This document shows positions 36,552 to 46,004 of a DNA stretch of 64,000 bases, piece after piece; position 1 is the first letter of the stretch; the number at the start of each line of letters is the position of its first letter. The stretch is from Streptomyces griseorubiginosus (lineage in GTDB: Bacteria > Actinomycetota > Actinomycetes > Streptomycetales > Streptomycetaceae), in contig NZ_KQ948735.1 of NCBI RefSeq assembly GCF_001514195.1, forward strand, positions 1,105,413-1,169,412, written 5' to 3'. The position numbers and the translations under genes are program-made. The notes under the pieces were generated by a model. That model searched no databases. It was not told where the DNA came from and was given only the letters and a program-made list of their open reading frames with translations.

Positions 36552-37316
36552 GTGCCGACCTCCCTCTCCGACGCCGATTTCCTCGCCGCCACCGCCGACC
36601 GCCTGGCCGCCCTCCCCACGGTCCGGGCCGTGGCCCTCGGGGGCTCGCGGGCCCAGGGCACCGCGCGGCCGGACAGCGACTGGGACCTCGCGATCTACTA
36701 CCGCGGCGACTTCGACCCCGCCGACCTGCGCGCGGTCGGCTGGCAGGGCGAGGTGTCCGAGGTCGGCGGGTGGGGTGGCGGGGTGTTCAACGGGGGTGCC
36801 TGGCTGACGGTCGACGGGCGTCGGGTCGACGTCCACTACCGCGATCTCGACGTGGTGGAAGGGGAGTTGGCGCAGGCGCAGGAGGGCCGCTTCCGGGTGG
36901 AGCCGCTGCTGTTCCATCTCGCGGGGATCCCCACCTATCTCGTCGTGGCCGAACTCGCCGTCAACCAGGTCCTGCGGGGAGACCTCCCGCGCCCGGCGGC
37001 CTATCCGGCGAAGCTCCGCGCCTCGGCCGCCGCCCGCTGGCGCGACACCGCCCACCTCACCCTCGCCTACGCCGAGGCCAACCACGCCCCGGCGGGCCGC
37101 CTCGCCGAGACCGCGGGGGCCCTCGCCACGGCCGCCGCCCAGATGGGGCACTCCGTGCTGGCGGCCCGGGGGGAGTGGGTGACGAACGAGAAGCGGCTGC
37201 TGGAGCGGGCCGGATTGCGGGAGACGGACCGGATCGTCGAGTCGCTGTCGACGGCACCCGGGTCGGCCGTCCGCGCGGTCACGGAGGCACGGGCGCTGTT
37301 CGACCGGGTGGGCTGA
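36552..37316 (+). CDS. Nucleotidyltransferase-domain protein
   Basis: 254 residues. The N-terminal minimal nucleotidyltransferase fold has VRAVALGGSRAQGTA followed by DSDWDLAIYY (the GS...DxD catalytic pattern) and RRVDVHYRDLD with the third acidic residue. An all-alpha C-terminal region follows. This is typical of antibiotic- or protein-modifying nucleotidyltransferases; substrate unknown. GTG at 36552 lies six bases after TACGCT (36540-36545), a likely leaderless start; the open frame before it crosses the divergent promoter region. Confidence 0.85.
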   Translation: MPTSLSDADFLAATADRLAALPTVRAVALGGSRAQGTARPDSDWDLAIYYRGDFDPADLRAVGWQGEVSEVGGWGGGVFNGGAWLTVDGRRVDVHYRDLDVVEGELAQAQEGRFRVEPLLFHLAGIPTYLVVAELAVNQVLRGDLPRPAAYPAKLRASAAARWRDTAHLTLAYAEANHAPAGRLAETAGALATAAAQMGHSVLAARGEWVTNEKRLLERAGLRETDRIVESLSTAPGSAVRAVTEARALFDRVG

Positions 37317-37529
37317 GCGGTCGTAGGGCTGCGGCCGTAGAGCTGCTGCCGGCTCGCGAAACCGCGTTGCGTTCATAAAGAACGTGGCTTGTGCATGCAT
37401 CGTCACACACGGGTAACACAAGGGTCCCGTAGCCTCCAAGAACGCGCTTTACCGTGGAGGACACCGCTCAGCGCCCGGCCACCGTCGCCCGAAGGCACAC
37501 CCCCGCCTCGCCCAGACGACAGGAGCCCC

Positions 37530-39506
37530 GTGTCACTCGCCCCACCGCCCTGGCTCGCCCACGCTCTCCGCGCCCAGCGGGGGCCGATCCCGTGGAGCGC
37601 CGTGGTGCGGGGGGCCCTGTCCGCGGGGCCCCTGCTGTGCGCCGGGGTGCTCGCCGACCGCACCTCGCTCGGTGTCGTCGCCGCCATCGCCGCCATGCTG
37701 GCCGGGATCAACGACCGGCCCGGGAGCCGGCGGGCGTCCGTGAAGCGGATCGGGATGCCGGCCCTCGCCGGTGCGGCCGGGATGGCCCTCGGCACCTATG
37801 CGGGGGACCACATGGGGGCCGTCGCCCTCACCGCTCTGCTCACCCTCGTCGGACTGGTCGCCGGCGGTGTCAGCGCCGTCGGGCCCGTCGCCTCCGGGGC
37901 CGGGACCCAACTGCTCGTCACGTCGGCGATCGGGGCGGGCATGCCGTTGCCCGAGGAAGGGTGGCTGCGGGCTCTCGTCTACCTCGGCGGGGCCTGCTGG
38001 CTGCTCGGGCTGCGGCTCGTGCTGCCCACTCCGGGCGCGCTGGCCGGGGACTTCCGGTTCGACGGGGAACGGGAGGCCGTGGCCGCCGTCTACGACGCCG
38101 TCGCCGAACTCCTCGACGCCGTCGGCACCGAGCGGGCCGGTGACCGGCGCGTCGCCCTCACCGCCGCCCTCGACCACGCCCAGGACGCCCTCACCGGTCC
38201 CCGGCTGCGGCGGTACGCCAGCTCCTCCGCCGAGCGGCGGCTGCACGCGCAGTACGCCGCCGCGCTGCCCCTCGCCGAGGCCGCCACCGCGCTCGCCTGG
38301 GCCGGGGAGGCGGTGCCGGAGCGGGCCTGCGCCGGACCCCGCCGGCTCGCCGTCGCCGTACGGGAGAACACGCACACCGGACCGCTGCCCGCGCCCACCC
38401 GGTCGGCCCCCGCGCTGCGGGCGCTCGACGACGCGCTGCTGCGGGCCGCCGAGGCCTTCGACCGGGGGCGCGGCGGCGATCTGCACACCCGTAGGCGCAC
38501 CGCCCGGGGCGTGCTGCGGTCCGTCCTCGGGGCCGGCGGGCGGGAGTACGGGCTGCGGGTCGCCCTCTGCTTCGGGGCGAGCGTCGCCGTCGCCCAGGCC
38601 CTGCACCACTCCCGCTGGTACGGGGAGCACGCGCACTGGTACTGGCTGCCCGCCACCACCGTCTTCCTCGTCAAGCCGGACCTCGGACCGCTGGCCTCCC
38701 GGGTGCTGTGCCGGGCCGCCGGAACCGTCCTCGGGGCGCTGGTCTTCGCCGGGTTCGCGCTCGTGCTGCCGCGGCCCGAGGGGCTCGTCGCGCTCGTCGC
38801 CGTCAGCGGGGCGCTCATCCCGGTGGCCACCCGGCACTTCGCCGCGCAGACCGCCGTCGTCACGGTGCTCGTCCTGGCGCTCGTGATGGTCGGCGGCGAA
38901 CCGCAGGCCTCCGCCGGCCGGATCACCGAGACCCTGCTCGCCTGCGCGATCGTGCTGATCGTGGGGCACCTGCCGATGCCGGGGCAGCGCGGCGGGGGAG
39001 TGCGGGCCCGGCTGGCGGCGGCGGGCGGAGCGGCCGAGGCGTACCTCGCGCACGTCCTGCGGGAGGCCGAGGGGGCCGTCGTGCGGAGGCATGGTGACAC
39101 CCGAGTGGTACGGCCGACCGACGGGCGGCCCGTGTCGCGTAGCGCCCTGCCCGCCGTACGGGACGCCCGTGTCGAGGGTACCGCCGCCGATGACACCCGA
39201 CCCCTGCGCTGGACCCTCCGCCGTGAGGCCTATCGCGCGCTCGCCGAGGCCCGTACCGCCATCGCGCTCGCCGCCGCCGAACTCCCCGCGCTCGCAAGGC
39301 ACTCGGAGGGTGCCGAGGAGATCGCCGCCGTGCTCGAACGGCTCGTCGACACGACCACCGCGTGCGCCGTCCACCTCGACGACTCCGGACGGCTCACCGC
39401 CGGCGACCTGGACCGGATCACCGGCCTCCTCGACGAACTCGGGCGACTTGACGAGGGGCACGGGCTGGTGGGGCTGCGGCGCTCCGAACTGCCGCTCGCC
39501 GGATAG
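37530..39506 (+). CDS. FUSC family membrane protein
   Basis: 658 residues. Two blocks of membrane helices (about 20-180 and 345-490) with a helical soluble segment between and a long soluble C-terminus, the arrangement of fusaric-acid-resistance/aromatic acid exporter-like (FUSC) proteins. Examples of helices are LLCAGVLADRTSLGVVAAIA and LVALVAVSGALIPVATRHFA; YWLPATTVFLVKPDLGPLA is the conserved FUSC segment. GTG at 37530 has AGGAG four bases upstream. Transported compound unknown. Confidence 0.9.
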   Translation: MSLAPPPWLAHALRAQRGPIPWSAVVRGALSAGPLLCAGVLADRTSLGVVAAIAAMLAGINDRPGSRRASVKRIGMPALAGAAGMALGTYAGDHMGAVALTALLTLVGLVAGGVSAVGPVASGAGTQLLVTSAIGAGMPLPEEGWLRALVYLGGACWLLGLRLVLPTPGALAGDFRFDGEREAVAAVYDAVAELLDAVGTERAGDRRVALTAALDHAQDALTGPRLRRYASSSAERRLHAQYAAALPLAEAATALAWAGEAVPERACAGPRRLAVAVRENTHTGPLPAPTRSAPALRALDDALLRAAEAFDRGRGGDLHTRRRTARGVLRSVLGAGGREYGLRVALCFGASVAVAQALHHSRWYGEHAHWYWLPATTVFLVKPDLGPLASRVLCRAAGTVLGALVFAGFALVLPRPEGLVALVAVSGALIPVATRHFAAQTAVVTVLVLALVMVGGEPQASAGRITETLLACAIVLIVGHLPMPGQRGGGVRARLAAAGGAAEAYLAHVLREAEGAVVRRHGDTRVVRPTDGRPVSRSALPAVRDARVEGTAADDTRPLRWTLRREAYRALAEARTAIALAAAELPALARHSEGAEEIAAVLERLVDTTTACAVHLDDSGRLTAGDLDRITGLLDELGRLDEGHGLVGLRRSELPLAG

Positions 39507-39567
39507 GAGTTCAGTGGGGGTGCAGGAGTTCACGCACCTCACGGTGCTTGGTCGCGACCGCACCGCG

Positions 39568-40515
39568 TCACAGGCGCACCCACACCGGTGCGTGGTCCGA
39601 CGCCGTCGCGTCCCGCCGCGCCGCCGGATCCGCGCCGACCGACGGCAGCCGCATCGCGCCCTCGTGCGGTAGGCCCGTGCCCGCCTCCCGGACCCGGTGT
39701 ATCAGGTGGTGGTCGCACAGGATGTGGTCGATCAGCTCGCGGCGACCGGCGTTGACCCGAGAGTAGCGTTCCTCGGCGGGAATCAGCGGGGCCGTGTCCC
39801 ACAGGCGGCCCGCGTCGCCCTTGTCGGGCATCTTGTAGCCGGAGGTGCCGATCTCGGAGCCGGGCGGGCCGAGCAGGATCTGGGTGGTCGCGGCCTGCAC
39901 CTCGTCGTTCAGGTCACCGAGCACCATCACGTTCCGCTCCCGTCCGTCGCCGTCCAGCAGCTCGTCGGCCAGCGCCCTGAGGGCCGTCGCCTCCGCCGCC
40001 CGGCGGTACAGGGCGTACGCCCCGAAGCGGGCCCGCTCACCCTCGTCGCGCGGCTGGAAGCGGCCGCCCGGGTACGACAGCAGCTTCGACTTGAGGTGGG
40101 CCACCGCCACCCGCAGCGGCCCGCGGTCCGTCTCCACCTCCACCGCCAGGAAGCCGCGGCCCGACCCCGCCACCGTCGCGCCCTCGTCGTCGGCCTGGAC
40201 CGGCCGCAGCTTTGGCGGGAACACGGTGGTGTCGGCCAGCACCTCGAAGGGGTTGCGGGAGATCACGCCGACCCGGATGCCCCGGCCGTCCGGGTGCCGT
40301 GAGGTCGCGACGGTCCAGCCGCTGCCGAGCAGGTCGACCAGGTCCTGCAGGGCCTCCGGCTCGCCGACCTCCTGCACCGCCAGCAGCGTCGGATCGAGGC
40401 CGGTGATGGTGGCGGCGAGGGCGGCGAGCTTCGCGTCGTAGGCCGCCTTGTCCCGGGGGCCGAAGGGGCCGCCGGGACGGTACAGGTTCTCCAGGTTCCA
40501 GGTGCCGAGAAGCAT
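39568..40515 (-). CDS. Endonuclease/exonuclease/phosphatase family protein
   Basis: 315-residue Mg-dependent phosphodiesterase of the DNase I-like fold. Catalytic motifs in order: GTWNLENLY (Asn), LAVQEVGEP (Glu), VAHLKSKLLS (His), VMVLGDLNDEV (Asp/Asn) and the terminal TASDHAPVWVRL (Asp-His). No signal peptide, so it should act in the cytoplasm. It could attack nucleic acid, phosphoinositide-like or other phosphodiesters. Convergent with the FUSC gene. Confidence 0.92.
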   Translation of the reverse strand: MLLGTWNLENLYRPGGPFGPRDKAAYDAKLAALAATITGLDPTLLAVQEVGEPEALQDLVDLLGSGWTVATSRHPDGRGIRVGVISRNPFEVLADTTVFPPKLRPVQADDEGATVAGSGRGFLAVEVETDRGPLRVAVAHLKSKLLSYPGGRFQPRDEGERARFGAYALYRRAAEATALRALADELLDGDGRERNVMVLGDLNDEVQAATTQILLGPPGSEIGTSGYKMPDKGDAGRLWDTAPLIPAEERYSRVNAGRRELIDHILCDHHLIHRVREAGTGLPHEGAMRLPSVGADPAARRDATASDHAPVWVRL

Positions 40516-40544
40516 GCCGGGCTCCCTTCAGAAGCCGGTCCGCA

Positions 40545-40705
40545 TGAAGGTGTGTTGTTGTCGGGCCGTCCGGCCGGGCCTGCCGTGAAAGGTGTCGTCG
40601 TCGGGCCGTCCGGCCAGGCCCTGCCGTGAAAGGTGTCGTCGTCGGGCCGTCCGGCCGGGCCTGCCATGAAAGGTGTCGTCGTCGGGCCGTTCGGTCAGGC
40701 CCCCT
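40545..40705. repeat. 40-42 bp tandem repeat, about four copies
   Basis: Units start at about 40545, 40587, 40628 and 40668, with core GAAAGGTGTCGTCGTCGGGC followed by CGTCCGGCCGGGCCTGCCGT. The last unit decays. It lies in a 293-base gap between divergent genes, just upstream of the nuclease gene, so it would be in or near its promoter. Confidence 0.85.
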
Positions 40706-40808
40706 GCCGTGAGGCCAGCGTGCCCCGTCAGCACGGGCCGCGACAGAGCCCTGACGGGATGCGCGGTTCGGCTCACGCACCGCGCCCATCACGCCGTACG
40801 TTGGCGTG

Positions 40809-42233
40809 ATGACCGACTCTCGCGCCGGCTCCTCCGACGGTTCCGCCGCCGGTTCTCCCGACCCTTCCGCCGCCGGCTCGACTGCCGGTTCACCCGCTGA
40901 TCTCATCATCACCGGATGCACCGTCCTCGTGCACGACGATCAAGAGCGGATCGGGTTCGAGGAGGACGCCGCGATCGTCGTACGGGACGGGGCCGTGGTG
41001 TCGGTGACGAGCGCCGACGCCGTACGGGAGCTGCCCGCCACCGAGCGGATCGACGCCCGGGGCCAGGTCGCGATGCCCGGGCTCGTCAACTGCCACACCC
41101 ACGCGCCCATGGTCACCCTGCGCGGGGTCGCCGAGGACCTGCCGACCGAGGAGTGGTTCAACGACGTCGTCTGGCCGGTCGAGTCCAACCTCACGGAGAG
41201 AGACGTGGAGTTGGGGGCGCGGCTGGCCTGTGCCGAGATGATCCGGGGCGGTGTCACCTGCTTCGCCGACCACTACTTCTCGATGGACGCCGTCGCCGCG
41301 GTCGTCGACGCGTGCGGCATGCGGGCGCACCTCGGCGAGGCCTACTTCTCCTCGCAGGGCCCCCAAGGGCGCGAGCGGTCACTGGAGTTCGCCCTGCGGC
41401 ACCGCGGCGGCGCCGGTGGCCGCATCACCACGGCCCTCGCCCCGCACGCCCCCTACACCGTCGACGACGCCGACCTCGCCGCGACCGCGTCGCTCGCCCA
41501 CGCGCACGGGCTCCCCGTCCACCTCCACGCCTCCGAGAACCGCGACCAGGCCGAGGCGAGCCTCGCCCGGCACGGCGTCACCCCCGTCGAGGTGCTCCAC
41601 CGCACCGGGATCCTCGACACGGACGTCCTGATCGCCCACGGCACCGGCATCCTCGACCGCGACCTGCCGCTCCTGTCGCGTGCCGCCGGTCGTACGGCCG
41701 TCGCCACCGCACCGCGCGGCTACCTCAAGTTCGCCTGGCCCACCACCACGCCCGTGCGCGCCCTGCACGACCTCGGCATCCCCGTCGGACTCGCCACGGA
41801 CGGGGCCGCCTCGAACAACTCCCTCGACGTGTGGGAGTCGATGGCGCTCACCGCGCTCGTCCAGAAGTCGACCACCGGAGACCCCCGCTGGCTGACGGTC
41901 CGTCAAGCCCTGCACCACGCAAGCCTCCAGAGCGCCCGCGCGGTCGGACTCGGTGACGTCGTCGGCCGCATCGCGCCCGGCCGGCGCGCCGACATCGTCC
42001 TGGTCGACCTCACCGGTCCGCACACCCAGCCCGTCCACGACCTCGCCGCCACGCTCGTCCACAGCGCCCGCTCCTCCGACGTCCGCACCACGATCGTCGA
42101 CGGCCGCGTCCTGATGCGGGACCGTGCGCTGCTGACCGTCGATGTGGCCGCCGTCGTGGGGGAGTTGGCCGAACGGATGCCCGCGCTGCTGGACCGGAGC
42201 CACGGCCGGCGGATCCAGGAGTACGACACCTGA
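40809..42233 (+). CDS. Amidohydrolase family deaminase (TrzA/MtaD-like)
   Basis: 474 residues. A metal-dependent amidohydrolase with VNCHTHAP (metal His pair), HLHASEN, a later His in VLIAHGTG and the metal Asp in ATDGAASNN. This pattern belongs to the AtzA/TrzN/methylthioadenosine-S-adenosylhomocysteine/8-oxoguanine deaminase group, so hydrolytic deamination of a purine-type substrate is likely. The first 30 residues are Ser/Ala/Gly-rich. ATG at 40809 chosen because TACGTT (40797-40802) lies six bases upstream, as in leaderless mRNAs; GTG 40806 is the alternative. Confidence 0.9.
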   Translation: MTDSRAGSSDGSAAGSPDPSAAGSTAGSPADLIITGCTVLVHDDQERIGFEEDAAIVVRDGAVVSVTSADAVRELPATERIDARGQVAMPGLVNCHTHAPMVTLRGVAEDLPTEEWFNDVVWPVESNLTERDVELGARLACAEMIRGGVTCFADHYFSMDAVAAVVDACGMRAHLGEAYFSSQGPQGRERSLEFALRHRGGAGGRITTALAPHAPYTVDDADLAATASLAHAHGLPVHLHASENRDQAEASLARHGVTPVEVLHRTGILDTDVLIAHGTGILDRDLPLLSRAAGRTAVATAPRGYLKFAWPTTTPVRALHDLGIPVGLATDGAASNNSLDVWESMALTALVQKSTTGDPRWLTVRQALHHASLQSARAVGLGDVVGRIAPGRRADIVLVDLTGPHTQPVHDLAATLVHSARSSDVRTTIVDGRVLMRDRALLTVDVAAVVGELAERMPALLDRSHGRRIQEYDT

Positions 42234-42364
42234 CAGCCGGACGTGAGGTGCCGTACCGAGGTGATTCCCCGTGATCTCCCGCGAGAGATTTCCCGTGGCA
42301 GCGATGAGTTCCGCCCGTCCCCTCGGTCAGCACTCCCGACGGACCGTCGCACAGGAGGGACCCC

Positions 42365-43054
42365 ATGGCGCTTCCGGAGATCACCTCGCGAGAGGAATGG
42401 CGCGCTGCCCGCGCGGAGTTGCTGGTCAGGGAGAAGGCGGCCACGCGCGCGAGGGACGCGCTCAACGCCGAGCGGCGCCGGCTGCCCATGGTCGAGATCG
42501 AGGAGGAGTACGTCTTCGAGGGCGGCGACGGCAAGGCCACCCTGCTCGACCTCTTCGAGGGACGCCACCAGCTGGTCGTCCACCACTTCATGTTCGCGCC
42601 CGAATGGGACGCCGGGTGCCGCAGCTGCTCCGCCTTCCTGGACCAGATCGGGCATCTCGCCCATCTGAAGGCACGGGGGACGACGTTCGCCGCCGTGTCG
42701 AGGGCGCCGTACCCGAAGATCCTGCCGTTCAAGGCGCGGATGGGCTGGACCGTGCCCTGGTACTCGTCGTACGGCGGCCGCTTCAACCACGACTTCGAGG
42801 TCACCCTGGAGACCGGCGGGGAGCAGACCGAGCGGCCCGGGGTCAGCTGCTTCCTCAAGGAGGCCGACCGGGTCTTCCACACCTACTCGACCTATGAACG
42901 CGGTCTCGACGGGCTCGGCTCGACCACCAGCCTCCTCGACCTCACCGCGCTCGGGCGGCAGGAGGAATGGGAGGAACCCGCGGGCCGGGCTTCCGCTCTC
43001 GGAGCGCCTGCCGGCTCCGTGCGCATCAGGTATCACGACGAGTACGACTTCTGA
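42365..43054 (+). CDS. DUF899 thioredoxin-like protein
   Basis: 229 residues. DUF899 proteins have a thioredoxin fold; here FAPEWDAGCRSCSAFLDQ gives a CxxC-like pair near residue 80 in the redox-site position. Other family blocks are LPMVEIEEEYVFEGG and VPWYSSYGGRFNHDF. Probably cytoplasmic; reaction unknown. ATG at 42365 follows an AGGAGG-containing leader. A single gene. Confidence 0.9.
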   Translation: MALPEITSREEWRAARAELLVREKAATRARDALNAERRRLPMVEIEEEYVFEGGDGKATLLDLFEGRHQLVVHHFMFAPEWDAGCRSCSAFLDQIGHLAHLKARGTTFAAVSRAPYPKILPFKARMGWTVPWYSSYGGRFNHDFEVTLETGGEQTERPGVSCFLKEADRVFHTYSTYERGLDGLGSTTSLLDLTALGRQEEWEEPAGRASALGAPAGSVRIRYHDEYDF

Positions 43055-43223
43055 CACGGAAAGTAGCGAAAGTGATCGTTGAGTAACCGGACTCTCACAC
43101 TTCGCGCTGAACCCGTGTCAGCTACGTCTCAGTACGGCAACGCAACGAGGCGATCCGGCTCCGGAAGGCGTTAACTCCTACAAGCGCTCCACGGGTGAGC
43201 GCCACGCTTTCTGGAGGTGCAGG

Positions 43224-43409
43224 ATGGTGAACGGGCGAACAGTGCTCGAACGCTTTCCCGCCGGTGGGCCACGAGGATCATGGCCCGCGGAGGAGTTCGC
43301 GCAGGCGAGGCGTCTCGAGGGACAGCCGGCCGAGGTCGTCATGGACCTCGCGTCCGACATGTTCCTGGTGATCGTCCGCAGTGGAGGGGCGGCCGACGCC
43401 GTCGCATGA
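43224..43409 (+). CDS. Small conserved Streptomyces protein, unknown function
   Basis: 61 residues, beginning MVNGRTVLERFPAGGPRG and ending LASDMFLVIVRSGG. GGAGG seven bases before the ATG, good third-position GC and resemblance to small Streptomyces proteins I recognise as conserved support it. No domain is known. It stops one base before the convergent ABC exporter gene ends. Confidence 0.68.
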   Translation: MVNGRTVLERFPAGGPRGSWPAEEFAQARRLEGQPAEVVMDLASDMFLVIVRSGGAADAVA

Positions 43410-43411
43410 GG

Positions 43412-45355
43412 TCAGCCCGCCTCCTCGGCGGGCACCTTTGCCGTGAACTGCTCGGCCTGGAGCGTGTACAGCTCCGCGTAGACCCCACCGGAGGCCAGAA
43501 GCTCGTCGGGCGTGCCCGACTCCACCAGCCGGCCTTGCTCCAGGACATGCACCAGGTCCGCGTGGCGTACGGACGCCAGCCGGTGGGTGATCAGGACGAC
43601 CGTCTGACCGGTGCCTGCCAGGGCGCGGATCTTCTCGAAGACCTCCAGCTCGGCGCGTGCGTCCAGAGCGGCCGTCGGCTCGTCCACGATCAGGATGTGG
43701 CCGCTGCGGTAGGCGGCCCGGGCGATCCCGAGCCGCTGCCACTGTCCGCCGGACAGCTCGTGCCCGCCGCTGAAGTTGCGGGCCAGCAGGGTGTCCAGGC
43801 CGCGCGGCAGATCCTCGAGGACGTCCCCGGCCCCGGCCTCCGCGACCGCGCCGGCCACCCGCTCGTCGGTGAGCGGCACCGAGGAACGGCCGACAGCCAC
43901 ATTGACGCGGGCGGTGAACGGCCACCGCTTGAAGTCCTGGGCGACCATCGCGACCCGCTCGGCGAGCAGCCGCCGGTCCGCCCGCGCCGCGTCCACGTCG
44001 TCCCACAGGATCCGGCCCCGATCGGGGGCGTACAGGCCGGCCAGCAGTTTGACCAGCGTGGTCTTGCCCGAGCCGTTCTCGCCGACCAGCGCGACGATCT
44101 TGCCGAGCGGCAGGGTGAGCGTCACGTCGTCGAGGGCGGGGCGGGTCGCGTCACCCGGGTAGGTGAAGGAGACGTTCTCGAAGCGGATCTCGCGCGGGTC
44201 GTCCGGCAGCGCGACCCCGCCCACCGGGATCGCCCGCTCGGCCGCCTCCCGGTACAGCCGCTGGAGATCGCCGACGAACAGCGCGTCCTCGTGCAGCGAG
44301 TTCACCTCCATGACCAGCGTCTCCAGGCTCTGCGAGCCGGTACGGATCGCGATCACCGCCGTACCGGCCACGGACAGGGCCATGGCGCCCGCCAGCAGCA
44401 GTCCGCCCAGCGTCGCGTACGTCGCCGCGGTGGCGAGGCCTGTCCAGCACGCCGCGATCAGTCCGGTGCGGGCCGCGAGCCGGGCCAGCCGGGCCTGCTC
44501 CGCCTCCGCCGTCTCCGCCATCGACCGGAAGTGCCGCAGCAGGAACGGACCCACCCCGTGCACCCGGATCTCCGGCGCCGCCTCGGGCTCGATCAGCAGG
44601 GCGCCGAGCAGCCGGCCGGCCCGTACGTGCTGCACCCAGGCGTGGTACCACTCGTAGTGCCTGCGGGCGATGGTCAGCGCGCTCCACGCGCTCGGGATCG
44701 TCATCGTGACCAGCAGTGGCAGCAGCGCCGGATGCAGCACGGTCAGGACGCCCGCCGCCGCGATCATCGAGATCGCCGCGTTGATCACCCGAGTGGCGCT
44801 CGGGATCATCCGGCGGGCCGAGCTCGCGCCGTACTGCGCGGTGTCCAGCAGCTTGTGGAAGGCGTGGTCCTCGATCGCGGACAGTTCCACGGCCGCCGCC
44901 AGCTCCAGATACCGCTCGGTCGCCACCCGCTCGACCTTGGGTTCGAGCCGCCCGGTGGCGTACGTCGACGCGGCCCGCAGCAGTGCCCCGACCAGCATCA
45001 CGGCACCCATGGTGACCAGGGCGGGCACGGCCTCCCGCAGCCGGTCCTCCAGCGGGCCCCCGCCGATCAGCCGGCCCAGCACACTGTTGACGGCGAGCAG
45101 ACTCACGGCCTGGGCCAGACCGCGGCCCACCTCGGCGGCCAGCACGGTCCGGGCGGCCTGCCGGTCGGCCTGCCAGGCCAGCCGCATACTCGCCGACAGC
45201 AGCACCGGCAACCGGACGACCATGGACCGGAACCCCAGCTCCAGGAAGGCGTCGGAGTGCGAGTTCCACCCCATGTCGTACCGCAGCGGCCCGCCGAACA
45301 GCAGCCGCTCGGACTCGGAGACGCCGGGTTGCTTCGCGTCGCTCTGTTTCCCCAC
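43412..45355 (-). CDS. ABC transporter, fused permease and ATPase
   Basis: 647 residues. An N-terminal exporter-type membrane domain with about five or six helices (for example ALVTMGAVMLVGALLRAAS, LPLLVTMTIPSAWSALTIA, ATYATLGGLLLAGAMALS) and a C-terminal ATPase: Walker A VGENGSGKT, signature HELSGGQWQRLGIARAAYR, Walker B ILIVDEPTAALD and the switch His VLITHRLAS. Single half-transporter, so it should act as a homodimer. GTG start has GGAGG six bases upstream. The exported molecule is not predictable; no biosynthetic gene lies nearby. Confidence 0.93.
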   Translation of the reverse strand: MGKQSDAKQPGVSESERLLFGGPLRYDMGWNSHSDAFLELGFRSMVVRLPVLLSASMRLAWQADRQAARTVLAAEVGRGLAQAVSLLAVNSVLGRLIGGGPLEDRLREAVPALVTMGAVMLVGALLRAASTYATGRLEPKVERVATERYLELAAAVELSAIEDHAFHKLLDTAQYGASSARRMIPSATRVINAAISMIAAAGVLTVLHPALLPLLVTMTIPSAWSALTIARRHYEWYHAWVQHVRAGRLLGALLIEPEAAPEIRVHGVGPFLLRHFRSMAETAEAEQARLARLAARTGLIAACWTGLATAATYATLGGLLLAGAMALSVAGTAVIAIRTGSQSLETLVMEVNSLHEDALFVGDLQRLYREAAERAIPVGGVALPDDPREIRFENVSFTYPGDATRPALDDVTLTLPLGKIVALVGENGSGKTTLVKLLAGLYAPDRGRILWDDVDAARADRRLLAERVAMVAQDFKRWPFTARVNVAVGRSSVPLTDERVAGAVAEAGAGDVLEDLPRGLDTLLARNFSGGHELSGGQWQRLGIARAAYRSGHILIVDEPTAALDARAELEVFEKIRALAGTGQTVVLITHRLASVRHADLVHVLEQGRLVESGTPDELLASGGVYAELYTLQAEQFTAKVPAEEAG

Positions 45356-45557
45356 CGTGGACCTCCCCCGATCGCTGGACGGGGGTCACTATGGCGGGGT
45401 GGGCGGGGCTGGGGCAGGGCGCAGAAGGTCATGGTGAATACACGCGGGGCGCACACCCGCCTTCGGGGGCGCGGGGCGGTGTCACTCTGCGGCTCCGCCG
45501 CGCGGGCGCGACCAGCCCCCACTCAGCCGCACCCGAAGGACGGCCCAGCCGGCCGAG

Positions 45558-46004
45558 TCAACCCGCGGAGCTGACCGGCCGGGACCAGCTCGGCGTCGTT
45601 CCCGTCAGGCGGCACAACGCCAGGTACAGCGGTATCGGCGGTGTGTAGGGCAGCGTCCCCTCGGGCCGATGCACGAGAGACGGCACCACCGGGGCGTCCG
45701 GAACAACCGCCCCGGTGGCGTATTGAGCGGGCGCGGGCCATTCGAGGGCGTAGTCGGAGTCGGCGGGCACGAGCCACCACCAGTGCGTGTCATCGGCGTA
45801 CACGCACCCGACCCGCGGCAGCCGGGGCACCAGCTGCTGCCCCAGCAGGGCCGGCATCCCCACCGCGTCGCAGCCCAACGGCACCGTCATGCCCTGCGGC
45901 ACGGCGAGCCGGAACGGGGTGCCGGGCGCCCGCAGCCCGCGGCGAAGGCGGACCAGCGAGTCCAGGGTCAGCACCGGGCCGCCGGACCCGCTGCTCACGC
46001 CCAT
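45558..46004 (-). CDS. Conserved protein paired with ATP-binding regulator
   Basis: 148 residues (LDSLVRLRRGLRAPGTPFRL, TVPLGCDAVGMPALLGQQLV, CVYADDTHWWWLVPADSDYA). I recognise it only as an uncharacterised Streptomyces protein often encoded next to an RsbW-like ATPase. Its start overlaps the end of that gene by 10 bases, so the two are translationally coupled and probably act together. No membrane segment. Confidence 0.72.
   Translation of the reverse strand: MGVSSGSGGPVLTLDSLVRLRRGLRAPGTPFRLAVPQGMTVPLGCDAVGMPALLGQQLVPRLPRVGCVYADDTHWWWLVPADSDYALEWPAPAQYATGAVVPDAPVVPSLVHRPEGTLPYTPPIPLYLALCRLTGTTPSWSRPVSSAG

Noticed and set aside
40545..40705. CRISPR array
   Set aside because: The units are contiguous without unique spacers and there are no cas genes.
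43217..45574. 785-residue plus-strand open frame antisense to the ABC exporter
   Set aside because: Opposes a clear ABC transporter and shows only low-complexity sequence.
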